A DNA stretch of 64,000 nt from Micromonospora sp. NBC_01796. Lineage in GTDB: Bacteria > Actinomycetota > Actinomycetes > Mycobacteriales > Micromonosporaceae. The stretch covers positions 2,232,001 through 2,296,000 of the forward strand of contig NZ_CP109078.1 of the NCBI RefSeq assembly GCF_035917455.1. The letters are read 5' to 3'. The notes beneath the pieces were generated by a model. The model did not search any database, was not told the DNA's origin, and worked only from the letters and a program-made list of their open reading frames with translations. The position numbers and the translations under genes are program-made. Numbering within the stretch: position 1 is the first letter of the stretch; each line of letters begins with the position of its first letter. Positions 26,219 through 33,426 of the stretch are shown here, in pieces.

Positions 26219-27100
26219 ATGGCAGAGGACATGGGCTCGACGGTGCCCCGGCGGCAACTCGGCCGGACCCTGCGTCAGCTCCGCACCGAGGCCGGGGTGA
26301 CCCTGGACGGAGCGGCCGAGACGCTGGAGTGCAGCCGGCAGAAGGTCTGGCGGATCGAGAGTGGACTCGGCTCGGTCCGCTCGCTCGACGTCAAGGCGAT
26401 GTGCCAGCTCTACGACGCGTCGCCGGAGCTGGTCACCGCCCTGGTCGGACTGGCCGGCGAGACCAAGGCCAAGGGCTGGTGGCACGCGTACGGCGACGCC
26501 ATCCCCGAGTGGTTCGAGATGTACGTCGGCCTAGAAGCCGCCGCCTCCCGCCTCCGCTTCTTCTACGACGCCATGATCCCGGGCCTACTCCAGACCAGGG
26601 ACTACGCCCGAGCCGTCTACGACCACCGCACCGAGGTGCGCTACGAGGAACGCGAACGCCTGGTCGACATCCGACTACAACGGCAGTCCCTGCTGACCCG
26701 ACGCCTTCCGCCAGCTCCCAACCTGGAGGTTGTCATCCACGAGGCCGCGCTGCTGCGGACGGTCGGCAGCCTAGCGGTGATGGCGGAGCAGTTGCTCCAC
26801 CTGCTTTCGATGAACGACCTGCCCTCCGTCTCGATCCGCGTGCTGCCACTGTCGGCGGGTCTACACCGAGGCGTGGAGGCGGGAACGTTCGTCATGCTGG
26901 ACTTCCCACCCGGTAACCGGGCCACCCCCGAGCCGCCCATCATCTACAGCGAGTCCTGGACCGGCGCGCTCTATCTCGACCGCCCGGAGGAGGTTGCCGC
27001 CTACGAGACCGTCTGGAACGGGCTCAACCATCTCGCCCTGGATGAGGGACAATCGAAGCACTTGATCAACAAAATCATCGGGGAGGTTCACCATGCTTGA
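26219..27100 (+). CDS. XRE regulator with DUF5753 (Scr1/AbaA-like)
   Basis: 293 residues. An N-terminal HTH (about 12-70; LGRTLRQLRTEAGVTLDGAAE, then CSRQKVWRIESGLGSV) is followed by DUF5753 (about 100-285), with FYDAMIPGLLQTRDYARAV, the VIHEAALLRTVGS segment and SESWTGALYLDRPEEVAAYE. This is the abundant actinomycete family that pairs with DUF397 proteins in development and secondary-metabolite control. The DUF397 gene begins inside its last codons (8-nt overlap). The start region is A/T-rich (TTAAAAAATC at about 26191), a likely promoter. Confidence 0.94.
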   Translation: MAEDMGSTVPRRQLGRTLRQLRTEAGVTLDGAAETLECSRQKVWRIESGLGSVRSLDVKAMCQLYDASPELVTALVGLAGETKAKGWWHAYGDAIPEWFEMYVGLEAAASRLRFFYDAMIPGLLQTRDYARAVYDHRTEVRYEERERLVDIRLQRQSLLTRRLPPAPNLEVVIHEAALLRTVGSLAVMAEQLLHLLSMNDLPSVSIRVLPLSAGLHRGVEAGTFVMLDFPPGNRATPEPPIIYSESWTGALYLDRPEEVAAYETVWNGLNHLALDEGQSKHLINKIIGEVHHA

Positions 27101-27296
27101 CCTGACCGGCGCCCGATGGCGCAAAAGCACCCGCAGCGGCAGCAACGGCGGCGAGTGTGTCGAGGTCGCCGACAACCTGACCGACCTCGTCGCCGTACGC
27201 GACAGCAAGGACCAGGCCGGACCGGTCCTCGCCTTCCACCCGTACGCCTGGTCCACCTTCGTCTCCAGCGTCAAAGCCGCCACCCGCGCCTCCTGA
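27093..27296 (+). CDS. DUF397 protein
   Basis: 67 residues, all DUF397. Landmarks are ARWRKSTRSGSNGGECVEVAD, VAVRDSKD and the C-terminal FHPYAWSTFVSSVK. These small proteins act with the adjacent XRE-DUF5753 regulator, probably as an antagonist in an antitoxin-like or anti-regulator role. ATG 27093 overlaps the regulator's end. A strong terminator follows. Confidence 0.95.
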   Translation: MLDLTGARWRKSTRSGSNGGECVEVADNLTDLVAVRDSKDQAGPVLAFHPYAWSTFVSSVKAATRAS

Positions 27297-27312
27297 CCCA
27301 CCCCGTCTCACC

Positions 27313-27350
27313 CGTGTGCCCCGGCCTCCCAACCGGGGCACACGTCTCTT
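27313..27350 (+). terminator. Terminator after the XRE-DUF397 pair
   Basis: Perfect 12-bp stem (27313-27324 CGTGTGCCCCGG with 27333-27344) and an 8-nt loop, followed by TCTCTT. Confidence 0.85.
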
Positions 27351-27565
27351 CCCGGTCCGGCACTGCTCATTTCCGGCGTGGGCTGTGGTCTTCCACTGCC
27401 CCCATAGGGGCAACAATCCGCCGCAGCCCGACGTTGGTACGGCAGCCGGGCGGCCTCAACGGGTCGGTTTCGTCGTCCTGGCGGTTGGCGCAGTTGCAGT
27501 GGGGATCATGGATCTGTGCAACATGATCAAGAAACGCCACGAAAGGAAGGGAGGAACGAGGGAAG

Positions 27566-27991
27566 ATGAAGATCAAGCCCGAGATGGTCGACTACATCCG
27601 CACGATGGTGAAGGGCGATCACGAAGCCAATGACCGGATTGAGGCTGAACTCGATGCGGAAGGGTGGGACAACTTCTCGACCCTGCTCGGCGCTGTCTTC
27701 TACTACGCGGTGCACCGACGCCTGAACGCGAAAGCGACTGCTGGCGAGATCATCTTGTTCGTGGCAGAGATGCGCGCCGCCGCTCCAAGTGGATCCCAGA
27801 TCGACCCGACCGCCGCGGAAGAACTGGTCAGGGCCGCTCTTGACCCCAGCATCGACATCAGCCTCGAACCCCAGATGGTCGGGCGTACCCAAGGCTTGGC
27901 GATCCTGCACATCCTCAGCAGCCCCGATGTCACCAATCAGGAACTCGAAACGCTGTTGGGACGTGCCGTAGATGCGTCAAACCAGGCCTGA
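27566..27991 (+). CDS. Unrecognised 141-residue protein, paralogue of the 30795-31223 gene
   Basis: I do not recognise the family. It begins MKIKPEMVDYIRTMVKGDHE and keeps ANDRIEAELDAEGW, a block that recurs almost unchanged in the protein at 30795-31223 (ANDRIEAKLDAEGW). The two align over their full length, with about 40% identity by eye. The product is acidic, soluble and mostly helical, with no signal peptide. A purine-rich ribosome site (AAGGAAGGGAGGAA) precedes the ATG. It is the first gene of an accessory block of small unknown proteins ending at 31.2 kb. The role is open; shared ends of the block suggest both paralogues serve the same system. Confidence 0.75.
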   Translation: MKIKPEMVDYIRTMVKGDHEANDRIEAELDAEGWDNFSTLLGAVFYYAVHRRLNAKATAGEIILFVAEMRAAAPSGSQIDPTAAEELVRAALDPSIDISLEPQMVGRTQGLAILHILSSPDVTNQELETLLGRAVDASNQA

Positions 27992-28152
27992 CCGCCACTT
28001 CCAGGGCCAAAGCCGTCGTCGGCGCCTCCTAGATCGACCTGTCAGTCACGAGAAGCGTGGCCTTGTTCGAACCCCATCAGAAGAAGGGGTGCACTCCCTC
28101 GAACCGCATGGTACTTTGGTACCTGGGTAACCTGACCACCAGGAAGGAAGTC

Positions 28153-28419
28153 ATGGCTACCGCCGTCACGCCGATCAAGGTCGACACACAGACCGATCAA
28201 CTGATCTCCCATGCCGCACATTTCCTTGGTCGTTCCAAGAAGGATGTCGTTGACATCGCGGTGCGGGAATACATCGAGAATCACCGCACGGAGATCCAGC
28301 GCGGGGTTACCCAGGCTTTGCGCCAGCTTGACGGTTCTACCGCGAGCTCTGTCGCACTTCTGACAGGCATGTCCCGTGCTGAACTCGACGAAATTGGCGG
28401 ATTCTCCGATACAGAGTGA
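28153..28419 (+). CDS. Ribbon-helix-helix (CopG-like) protein, possible antitoxin
   Basis: 88 residues. The N-terminal half fits a ribbon-helix-helix DNA-binding fold: strand TPIKVDTQTDQ, then helices ISHAAHFLGRSKKDVVDIAVREYIENH. The C-terminal part is polar and could bind a partner (TGMSRAELDEIGGF). The ATG at 28153 follows AGGAAGGAAG; an upstream in-frame start at 28057 has no ribosome site. GC content here is lower than in flanking genes, which hints at transfer. The next gene, 102 nt downstream, is an orphan that could be the toxin, but the gap is longer than in most toxin-antitoxin operons. Confidence 0.75.
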   Translation: MATAVTPIKVDTQTDQLISHAAHFLGRSKKDVVDIAVREYIENHRTEIQRGVTQALRQLDGSTASSVALLTGMSRAELDEIGGFSDTE

Positions 28420-28521
28420 ATACCTTTTGAGGATATTCGCTCTACCTTGCCTCTTTCTCATGCCGTAGAGCAGGCACCATCGGTTTTGGCCTCTCATGAA
28501 TAGCTGGGTTAAGGTCGCCCG

Positions 28522-29328
28522 GTGACCGAGCCGACTCATTCACCCGTGAGGCCGACCAAACGCTGCCTCCAGGATCTTGAGCTCATCTTTCCTCCGCTCG
28601 AACAGTCATTGGAAGCCATACAACATCCCGTCATCGCCAGGGCGCAGCAAGTGCCGCACGAAGTCGTCGCACATGGTGCCGAACGTATTCGTGCGATCCG
28701 GGACCTGGTCTGGTTCAAGGTCAAGACTGGGACCTACCGAGGCGCTGTTGTTCAACTGAACCACGCCATGGAATACCGCCCAGAGATTCTGGAGGCAGGA
28801 ACCTGGTGGTGGATCGGCGCCGCCGGCAGACGACAACAGGACAGCGACGCCGACTTCTATCGGTCGCTGACCAGGGAGGTACAGCGCGAAGGCAAGGGAA
28901 CCGGCACCACCAGCTCCGCCCATCTACTCCCGGCCGACGTAGATATACGTCGCCTGAGGGCCGAGCTGGCGGTGCGGGTGACCTTGCAAATCAGACAGGT
29001 CGTCCGGAAGCTCATCGCCGGCTCGATCCAGAATGGCAAGACGTGGATCGCAACTCTCAGTGGACATAAGATCTCGGCACTAGTGAGAGCGAAGGATGGC
29101 GAGGCCTACCTGGCTGTCGCCGCTGAGGGCTTCATGGACCCGAAGATGCTCGCAATCATCCTCAACGCCGTTCCACACCTAGACGCCGACGACTGGCTCC
29201 CAGAGCCGGAGGGCATCTTCGGCATCGTCCCTCAACCAGCCCAGATCATCTTTTCGGCGATCATTTCCGCAGCCACACAAACGGCGATCATGGACGAGTT
29301 TTCGGACGATCAGGCGCTGGGCCTCTAA
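28522..29328 (+). CDS. Unrecognised 268-residue protein
   Basis: I do not recognise this protein. It starts with GTG 28522 and is soluble. The N-terminal half is helical (PPLEQSLEAIQHPVIARAQQVPHEVVAHGAERIRAIRDL, read in parts), followed by a Trp-rich patch (GTWWWIGAAGRRQQD) and a mixed C-terminal half (RVTLQIRQVVRKLIAGSIQNGKTWIATLSGHK). There is no signal peptide or clear catalytic motif. Codon use is less GC-biased than that of its neighbours. It follows an RHH gene and precedes the tandem small helical proteins. A toxin or effector role is possible but rests only on position. Confidence 0.65.
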   Translation: MTEPTHSPVRPTKRCLQDLELIFPPLEQSLEAIQHPVIARAQQVPHEVVAHGAERIRAIRDLVWFKVKTGTYRGAVVQLNHAMEYRPEILEAGTWWWIGAAGRRQQDSDADFYRSLTREVQREGKGTGTTSSAHLLPADVDIRRLRAELAVRVTLQIRQVVRKLIAGSIQNGKTWIATLSGHKISALVRAKDGEAYLAVAAEGFMDPKMLAIILNAVPHLDADDWLPEPEGIFGIVPQPAQIIFSAIISAATQTAIMDEFSDDQALGL

Positions 29329-29618
29329 CCCTGATCGCCGACCAGATGGCTCATCAGTGCCAGCAGGATCGCCAAGGGCGCCAAGATCGCATTTGAGGTC
29401 TCCTCGGTCCAACCTGGCCGGTCCGGCCCATGTGCTCGCGACTCCTGCCGAGACATACACGCTCGGAGATGCCCGCCCGTCGATTTCGGGGCTGCGACCG
29501 GTTGCCCACTCCCGATAGTGTTCGGTCGACCACGCAAACGTGACACGCACTCAGCTTCGGCACGGCGGCGTTCGGCACGGAGGTCACCCACCACGACGGC
29601 GATCCGAAGGGGAGCGGG

Positions 29619-29882
29619 ATGGCCAGCATCGAGGAGGTCAAGGCGGCGCTCATGCAGGCCGCTGAGCAGGGCAACAGCACCGTGAACCAGATCCAGGGCG
29701 CGATAACCAGCACCGAACAGCTACTCGCCCGGCTCCGCGCCGTCGCGGCCGGGACCGGTCACCAGACCATCGGCGAGGCCATCGCCCGAGCTGAACAGAG
29801 CAAACAACGCCTGACCGAAGCCGCCACCCTGATCCAGGGCAGCGAACAGGCCGCCCGCGCATACATCGGCCTGCTCGGCTGA
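29619..29882 (+). CDS. Small helical protein, first of three tandem paralogues
   Basis: 87 residues, almost entirely helical: ASIEEVKAALMQAAEQGNST, GTGHQTIGEAIARAEQ, and the end EQAARAYIGLLG. It is the size and hairpin shape of WXG100/ESX-type proteins but has no WxG motif. The pattern of a V-centred first helix, a GTxH turn and an A-rich helix ending in YxxLG recurs in the next two genes. The ATG follows GAAGGGGAGC. No signal peptide. Secretion by a type VII-like route is a guess based only on size and shape. Confidence 0.75.
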   Translation: MASIEEVKAALMQAAEQGNSTVNQIQGAITSTEQLLARLRAVAAGTGHQTIGEAIARAEQSKQRLTEAATLIQGSEQAARAYIGLLG

Positions 29883-29897
29883 TCGGGAGCCGGAGCG

Positions 29898-30158
29898 GTG
29901 AACATCAGCGAGGTGAAGGCCACCCTCCGCGAGGGCATCCACGCGACGAAGCAGGGGCAGGAAACCTTCGAGCAGGCTGCGAGCAGCGCAACGGATGCAA
30001 CCGCACGCGCCCTGCAACTCCTGCACGACAGCCGCAACGAAGACGTCGAGAAAGTACGGCAGCTGTTGGACGAGGCGAAGGACGAGGTGAACCCGACCAT
30101 CAGCCGGTTCAGCGCCGCAGCCGACAGCGCCGACGACTACCTCACCAGTCTCGGATGA
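29898..30158 (+). CDS. Small helical protein, second tandem paralogue
   Basis: 86 residues, GTG start 15 nt after the previous gene. It is helical throughout: NISEVKATLREGIHATKQGQ, NEDVEKVRQLLDEAKDEVNP, with the end SADDYLTSLG. It aligns with the preceding protein at both ends (SEVKA near the start, YxxLG at the end). Its stop overlaps the next gene's ATG (ATGA). Unknown function; probably a subunit of a small helical complex with its neighbours. Confidence 0.75.
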   Translation: MNISEVKATLREGIHATKQGQETFEQAASSATDATARALQLLHDSRNEDVEKVRQLLDEAKDEVNPTISRFSAAADSADDYLTSLG

Positions 30159-30811
30159 CAGCCAGCGTCGGCGACGTTGTTGCGCAGCTGCGTGCCGTAC
30201 TCGAAAGCCTGGACGCCGCAGTTGTCACGGCGCTGCGCGCTCAGGCCGACGCCGACCAGGCCAAGGCCCAATTCACCGAGGCGGCGACCGGCACCGACCA
30301 CAGCATGATCCGCGCCGCCATCACCGCCAGCCAGGCCGCCAGCGAGAAAGTCGCCCGCTACGCCCGACTCCTGGCCAAGGCAAACGAGAGCCTAACCACC
30401 TACCTCAACACCATCGCCCCCGGCTCCGCCCCCACCCACCAAGCTTCCAACTCCGCAACCCCCACCGGTGAGCAGATCATTCAAGGCGCGGAGCAGCGGG
30501 CACGTCGGGCCGACCTCGCCTGGCGCAAGCAGGTGCAGAAGGCCGATGATGCCCAGGACTCACTGAAGACCGCGGAGACCAACGCCAAAGACGTGTTCAA
30601 GTACCTCAAGCAGCAAACGAACCCGCCAGGCGAATCCTCGACCGGCACCGTTGCGCCCGAGCCGCCGCCCGCCCAGGAGCGTCCCCAGATAGACCATCCG
30701 ATCACTGCCGCCGTGATGGCAGCTGGGGCATTGGCCGTGGTGGCGAAGTCCATATGGAACCATGGCAAAAATCGACGAGCGAGGAAGCGCGACGATGACG
30801 ATCAAGCCTGA
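30155..30811 (+). CDS. Helical protein with one membrane segment, third tandem paralogue
   Basis: 218 residues. The first about 85 repeat the small-protein pattern (ASVGDVVAQLRAVLESLDAA, GTDHSMIRAAITASQ, ending SLTTYLNTI). An extended region follows: a second helical segment (AEQRARRADLAWRKQVQKAD), a Pro/Glu linker and one likely membrane helix near 188-205 (ITAAVMAAGALAVVAKSI), with a strongly basic then acidic tail (KNRRARKRDDDD). It overlaps the previous gene by 4 nt and the next by 17 nt. It could anchor the two smaller paralogues at the membrane; that is inference. Confidence 0.75.
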   Translation: MTASVGDVVAQLRAVLESLDAAVVTALRAQADADQAKAQFTEAATGTDHSMIRAAITASQAASEKVARYARLLAKANESLTTYLNTIAPGSAPTHQASNSATPTGEQIIQGAEQRARRADLAWRKQVQKADDAQDSLKTAETNAKDVFKYLKQQTNPPGESSTGTVAPEPPPAQERPQIDHPITAAVMAAGALAVVAKSIWNHGKNRRARKRDDDDQA

Positions 30812-31223
30812 ACTGCCCGAGTACATCCGCACCCTGGTACGCGGCGACCACGACGCGAACGACCGGATCGAAGCGAAGCTCGATGCTGAGGGATGGGGCG
30901 GCTTTCCCCGGTTCCTCGCGGCCCTCTTCTTCATCACGGTCGATCGTCGTTTCGGCGAGAGCAGCACACCCGCCGACGTCATCAAGTTTGTCGCTGAACT
31001 GCGTGCGGATCTCAGCCAGGGCGGCCCCGACATCGACGCTGAGGCGGCAGAGGCCCTGATCACCTCGATCATCGATCCGTCGGTCGACTACACGATCGAT
31101 CAATCGATGATTGGCAGGATTCAAGCGGCGACGGTCTACCGGGTCCTAACCCAGGAGGATCTCACCGACACCGACCTTGACGCGGTGCTCGCAGAGGCAG
31201 TCGAACTATCCAGTCGACCCTGA
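30795..31223 (+). CDS. Unrecognised 142-residue protein, paralogue of the 27566-27991 gene
   Basis: It starts MTIKPELPEYIRTLVRGDHD and keeps ANDRIEAKLDAEGW, IKFVAELRADL and SMIGRIQAATVYR, all counterparts of blocks in the 27566 protein. The ATG at 30795, inside the end of the preceding gene and after GAGGAAGC, gives exact co-linearity with the paralogue; an earlier ATG at 30762 would add 11 unmatched residues. Soluble, acidic, mostly helical. Being overlapped with the membrane-anchored third helical protein places it in the same operon. Function unknown. Confidence 0.75.
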   Translation: MTIKPELPEYIRTLVRGDHDANDRIEAKLDAEGWGGFPRFLAALFFITVDRRFGESSTPADVIKFVAELRADLSQGGPDIDAEAAEALITSIIDPSVDYTIDQSMIGRIQAATVYRVLTQEDLTDTDLDAVLAEAVELSSRP

Positions 31224-31274
31224 CGATCATCAGCGTGCGCACCCGGCGTCCCAGCCCACGCTGACGACCGAGGG

Positions 31275-31682
31275 CTACGACCCGGACGGCTGGTTGGGTG
31301 GGACCTTTGCGACCGAGCCGTAGGACCGCTCGACCGTGTAGCGCAGGGCCGAGTCGTCGAGCTTGGCGTGGGCGGCGGCCACGAGGTCGATGTCGAGTAC
31401 GTCGGCCAGCCGGGTCAGGTAGATCATCACGTCACCGATCTCGGCGCGGATCCGTGCACCGGCCGCCGGATCGTGGGTCATCACCCGCGCCGCCTCGTCC
31501 GGGGTGAGCCACTGCAACTCGGCGAGCAGCTCACCGACCTCGCCGGCCAGTGCCATGGACAGGTTCTTCGCGGTGTGGAACTGCTGCCAGTCGCGCTCGG
31601 CGACGAACGTCCGCAGCCGCTCGGTCAGCTCCGGCACGGTCGTGCCGCGCTCGTGGGTGGTCTGCGAGGGTTCGATGCTCAT
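31275..31682 (-). CDS. MazG-like nucleotide pyrophosphohydrolase
   Basis: 135 residues with an all-alpha NTP-pyrophosphohydrolase core. The metal-binding signature is LAGEVGELLAELQWL (about 45-60), and the second acidic pair lies in IRAEIGDVMIYLTRLADVL (about 88-106). This matches the RS21-C6/MazG-like house-cleaning group, which hydrolyses non-canonical or damaged nucleotides such as dCTP analogues. ATG 31682 faces away from the GH16 gene, and the first 85 nt upstream are shared with the operator region. An 8-bp inverted repeat at 31230-31264 could end both this and the preceding plus-strand operon. Confidence 0.9.
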   Translation of the reverse strand: MSIEPSQTTHERGTTVPELTERLRTFVAERDWQQFHTAKNLSMALAGEVGELLAELQWLTPDEAARVMTHDPAAGARIRAEIGDVMIYLTRLADVLDIDLVAAAHAKLDDSALRYTVERSYGSVAKVPPNQPSGS

Positions 31683-31767
31683 GCCACAGCACGATATCGG
31701 CGAAATTTTTGAGAAATCTGGGGCGCCGGACCGGGGCGCCGTGATCGATCGGTCGAGCGTTTGTTGC

Positions 31768-31779
31768 GGGAGCGCTCTC
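31768..31779. promoter_or_regulatory. LacI-type operator copy 1 before GH16
   Basis: GGGAGCGCTCTC, one mismatch from the perfect palindrome. Distal site, nearest the MazG-like gene. Confidence 0.75.
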
Positions 31780-31848
31780 TACCTGGCAATTCAGACCTTT
31801 CGCTGGTCTGGCGAGGTCTCTGCCAGCCCGTCCTTCGATCACCTGCCT

Positions 31849-31860
31849 GGGAGCGCTACC
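31849..31860. promoter_or_regulatory. LacI-type operator copy 2 before GH16 (degenerate)
   Basis: GGGAGCGCTACC keeps the AGCGCT core but is degenerate at one flank. It lies 19 bp (centre to centre) from copy 3. Confidence 0.55.
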
Positions 31861-31866
31861 TAGGAG

Positions 31867-31880
31867 GGAGAGCGCTCTCC
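31867..31880. promoter_or_regulatory. LacI-type operator copy 3 before GH16
   Basis: Perfect 14-bp palindrome GGAGAGCGCTCTCC just upstream of the TTGACA element. Confidence 0.82.
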
Positions 31881-31895
31881 GGTCGCCTCCTCGAA

Positions 31896-31924
31896 TTGAC
31901 AGAGGTGATGATCCGGTTAAGAGT
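31896..31924 (+). promoter_or_regulatory. Candidate GH16 promoter
   Basis: A perfect -35 TTGACA at 31896-31901 is followed after about 16 nt by TTAAGAGT, a weak -10. It is framed by operators 3 and 4, whose centres are 66 bp apart. Confidence 0.5.
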
Positions 31925-31931
31925 GGGTTGC

Positions 31932-31947
31932 AAGGGAGCGCTCTCTT
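31932..31947. promoter_or_regulatory. LacI-type operator copy 4 before GH16
   Basis: AAGGGAGCGCTCTCTT, one base from the perfect 16-bp palindrome found at GH55 (7319-7334). It would cover the transcription start of the candidate promoter. Confidence 0.85.
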
Positions 31948-32011
31948 CGTCCAGATGACACCAGCCCGTCATGGGTTGATGCCATTCGTCCTACTCCGCG
32001 AAGGAGGACTG

Positions 32012-33316
32012 ATGGATCGGGCTCCTACTGCTCCAAGCATTGGTCGGCGGCACGGGATCGCCACGCTGACCGCGTTGGTCGCCCTGCTCGGCGGCTATTT
32101 GACCGTCACGCCGGGCGCGGCCAGCGCCGCCGAGGAAGGGCTGCTGTCGTACGGCAAGCCGGCTGTCGCCTCGACCGACCAGAGCGACGTGAACTGCTTC
32201 GAGTGCACACCCGACAAGGCGTTCGACCTCGACCCGGCGAGCCGGTGGGCAACCAGTTCCACCACGGGCTGGGTCGACCCAGGTTGGATCTACGTCGACC
32301 TCGGTGCCACCGCCACGGTGAACCAGGTGGTCCTCCAGTGGGATCCGGCGTACGCGGCCGCGTACCAGATCCAGGTCTCGCCCGATGCGACCACCTGGAC
32401 CACGATCTACTCCACCACCACCGGTCGGGGCTTCAAGGAAACGATCAACGCCACCGGCACCGGTCGCTACGTGCGGATGTACGGCACCGCCCGGTCCGGG
32501 CCGTACGGCTACTCGCTCTACGAATTCAAGGTGTACGGGACCGGCGGCAACCCGACCGCCCCGCCCGCGCAGCCGGCCGACCCGACGTTCCCGGCCACGG
32601 AGCTGGTCTGGAGTGACGAGTTCAACGGTGCCGCCGGCAGCAAGCCGGACCCGGCGAAGTGGACCATCGACCCGGGCACCGGGCAGAACAACGAGGTCCA
32701 GTACTACACCGACAACAACAACGCCAACATGGACGGCAACGGCTCGCTCGTCCTGGAAGCGCGGCGCGAAACCGCTGGTGGGCGTGACTACACATCGCAC
32801 CGGATGAACACCGGCGGCAAGTTCACCGTCCAGTACGGGCGGGTCGAGGCCCGGGTCAAGGTGCCGAAGGGCAACGGGTTGTGGCCGGCCTTCTGGATGA
32901 TGGGCGCCGACTTCCTCACCGGCCGCCCGTGGCCGTACAACGGTGAGATCGACATCATGGAGGTCCTCGGCCGCAACACCCTGGAGGGCTACTCCACCCT
33001 CCACGCACCGCAGTACAACGGCGGTGGCGGCTACGGGCAGAAGTATCCGGCGCCCGGCGGGGTCGACCTGGCCGACGACTTCCACATCTGGTCCGCCGAG
33101 TGGGACAGCCGGGGCATCACCTTCAAGCTCGACGGCCAGACGGTCTTCGTGGCGAGCAAGGAGACGGTCGAGGCGACCCGCGGGCCGTGGATCTTCGACC
33201 ACCCGTTCTACATCATCCTCAACCTGGCCGTCGGCGGCGACTTCCCCGGACCGGTGGACGGCACCACCCCGTTCCCGTCCCGGATGCTCGTCGACTACGT
33301 ACGCGTCTACCAGTAA
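32012..33316 (+). CDS. Secreted GH16 endo-beta-1,3-glucanase with F5/8-type carbohydrate-binding domain
   Basis: 434 residues. A signal peptide (about 1-42, ALVALLGGYLTVTPGAASAA) is followed by an F5/8 type C (CBM32-like) domain (about 45-185, from YGKPAVAST to LYEFKVYG). A short Pro/Thr linker leads to a GH16 domain (about 200-434). The catalytic motif is GEIDIMEVLG (nucleophile and acid/base Glu). WSDEFNG, NNEVQYYTD, YGRVEARVKVPKGNGLWPAFWMMG and the C-terminal FPSRMLVDYVRVYQ fit laminarinases. It would cut beta-1,3-glucan chains internally, complementing the GH55 exo-enzyme. ATG 32012 follows AAGGAGGA; an earlier in-frame ATG near 31928 lies within the operator region and lacks such a site. 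Confidence 0.94.
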   Translation: MDRAPTAPSIGRRHGIATLTALVALLGGYLTVTPGAASAAEEGLLSYGKPAVASTDQSDVNCFECTPDKAFDLDPASRWATSSTTGWVDPGWIYVDLGATATVNQVVLQWDPAYAAAYQIQVSPDATTWTTIYSTTTGRGFKETINATGTGRYVRMYGTARSGPYGYSLYEFKVYGTGGNPTAPPAQPADPTFPATELVWSDEFNGAAGSKPDPAKWTIDPGTGQNNEVQYYTDNNNANMDGNGSLVLEARRETAGGRDYTSHRMNTGGKFTVQYGRVEARVKVPKGNGLWPAFWMMGADFLTGRPWPYNGEIDIMEVLGRNTLEGYSTLHAPQYNGGGGYGQKYPAPGGVDLADDFHIWSAEWDSRGITFKLDGQTVFVASKETVEATRGPWIFDHPFYIILNLAVGGDFPGPVDGTTPFPSRMLVDYVRVYQ

Positions 33317-33329
33317 CCGTCTCTCGCTT

Positions 33330-33357
33330 CGGGGGCCGGTCACCCGGCCGGCCCCCG
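33330..33357 (+). terminator. Hairpin between GH16 and DUF1996 genes
   Basis: Ten-bp stem CGGGGGCCGG / CCGGCCCCCG with an 8-nt loop, 13 nt past the GH16 stop. It may be a terminator or an attenuator, since the next gene is on the same strand. Confidence 0.65.
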
Positions 33358-33426
33358 CGGGCGTCCCCTCGGCGCCCCGGCACTCCACCGCACGTACCCC
33401 CACCCGTGAGCCCAAGGAGTTTCCGT

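Larger units (their letters stand above)
31683..32011. other. Divergent regulatory region between MazG-like and GH16 genes
   Basis: 329 nt without a gene. It holds four GAGCGCTC-core inverted repeats, a promoter-like TTGACA element and the GH16 ribosome site AAGGAGGA at 32001-32008. The density of operators suggests tight sugar-dependent control of GH16. Confidence 0.75.

Noticed and set aside
28055-28075. tRNA-like T-loop (TTGTTCGAACCCC)
   Set aside because: The rest of a cloverleaf (acceptor stem, anticodon arm) cannot be folded around it; it is probably chance and gives no support for an attachment site.
27566-31223. The accessory block as an integrated mobile element
   Set aside because: No integrase, transposase, terminal repeats or tRNA boundary seen; only mildly lower GC in part of it.
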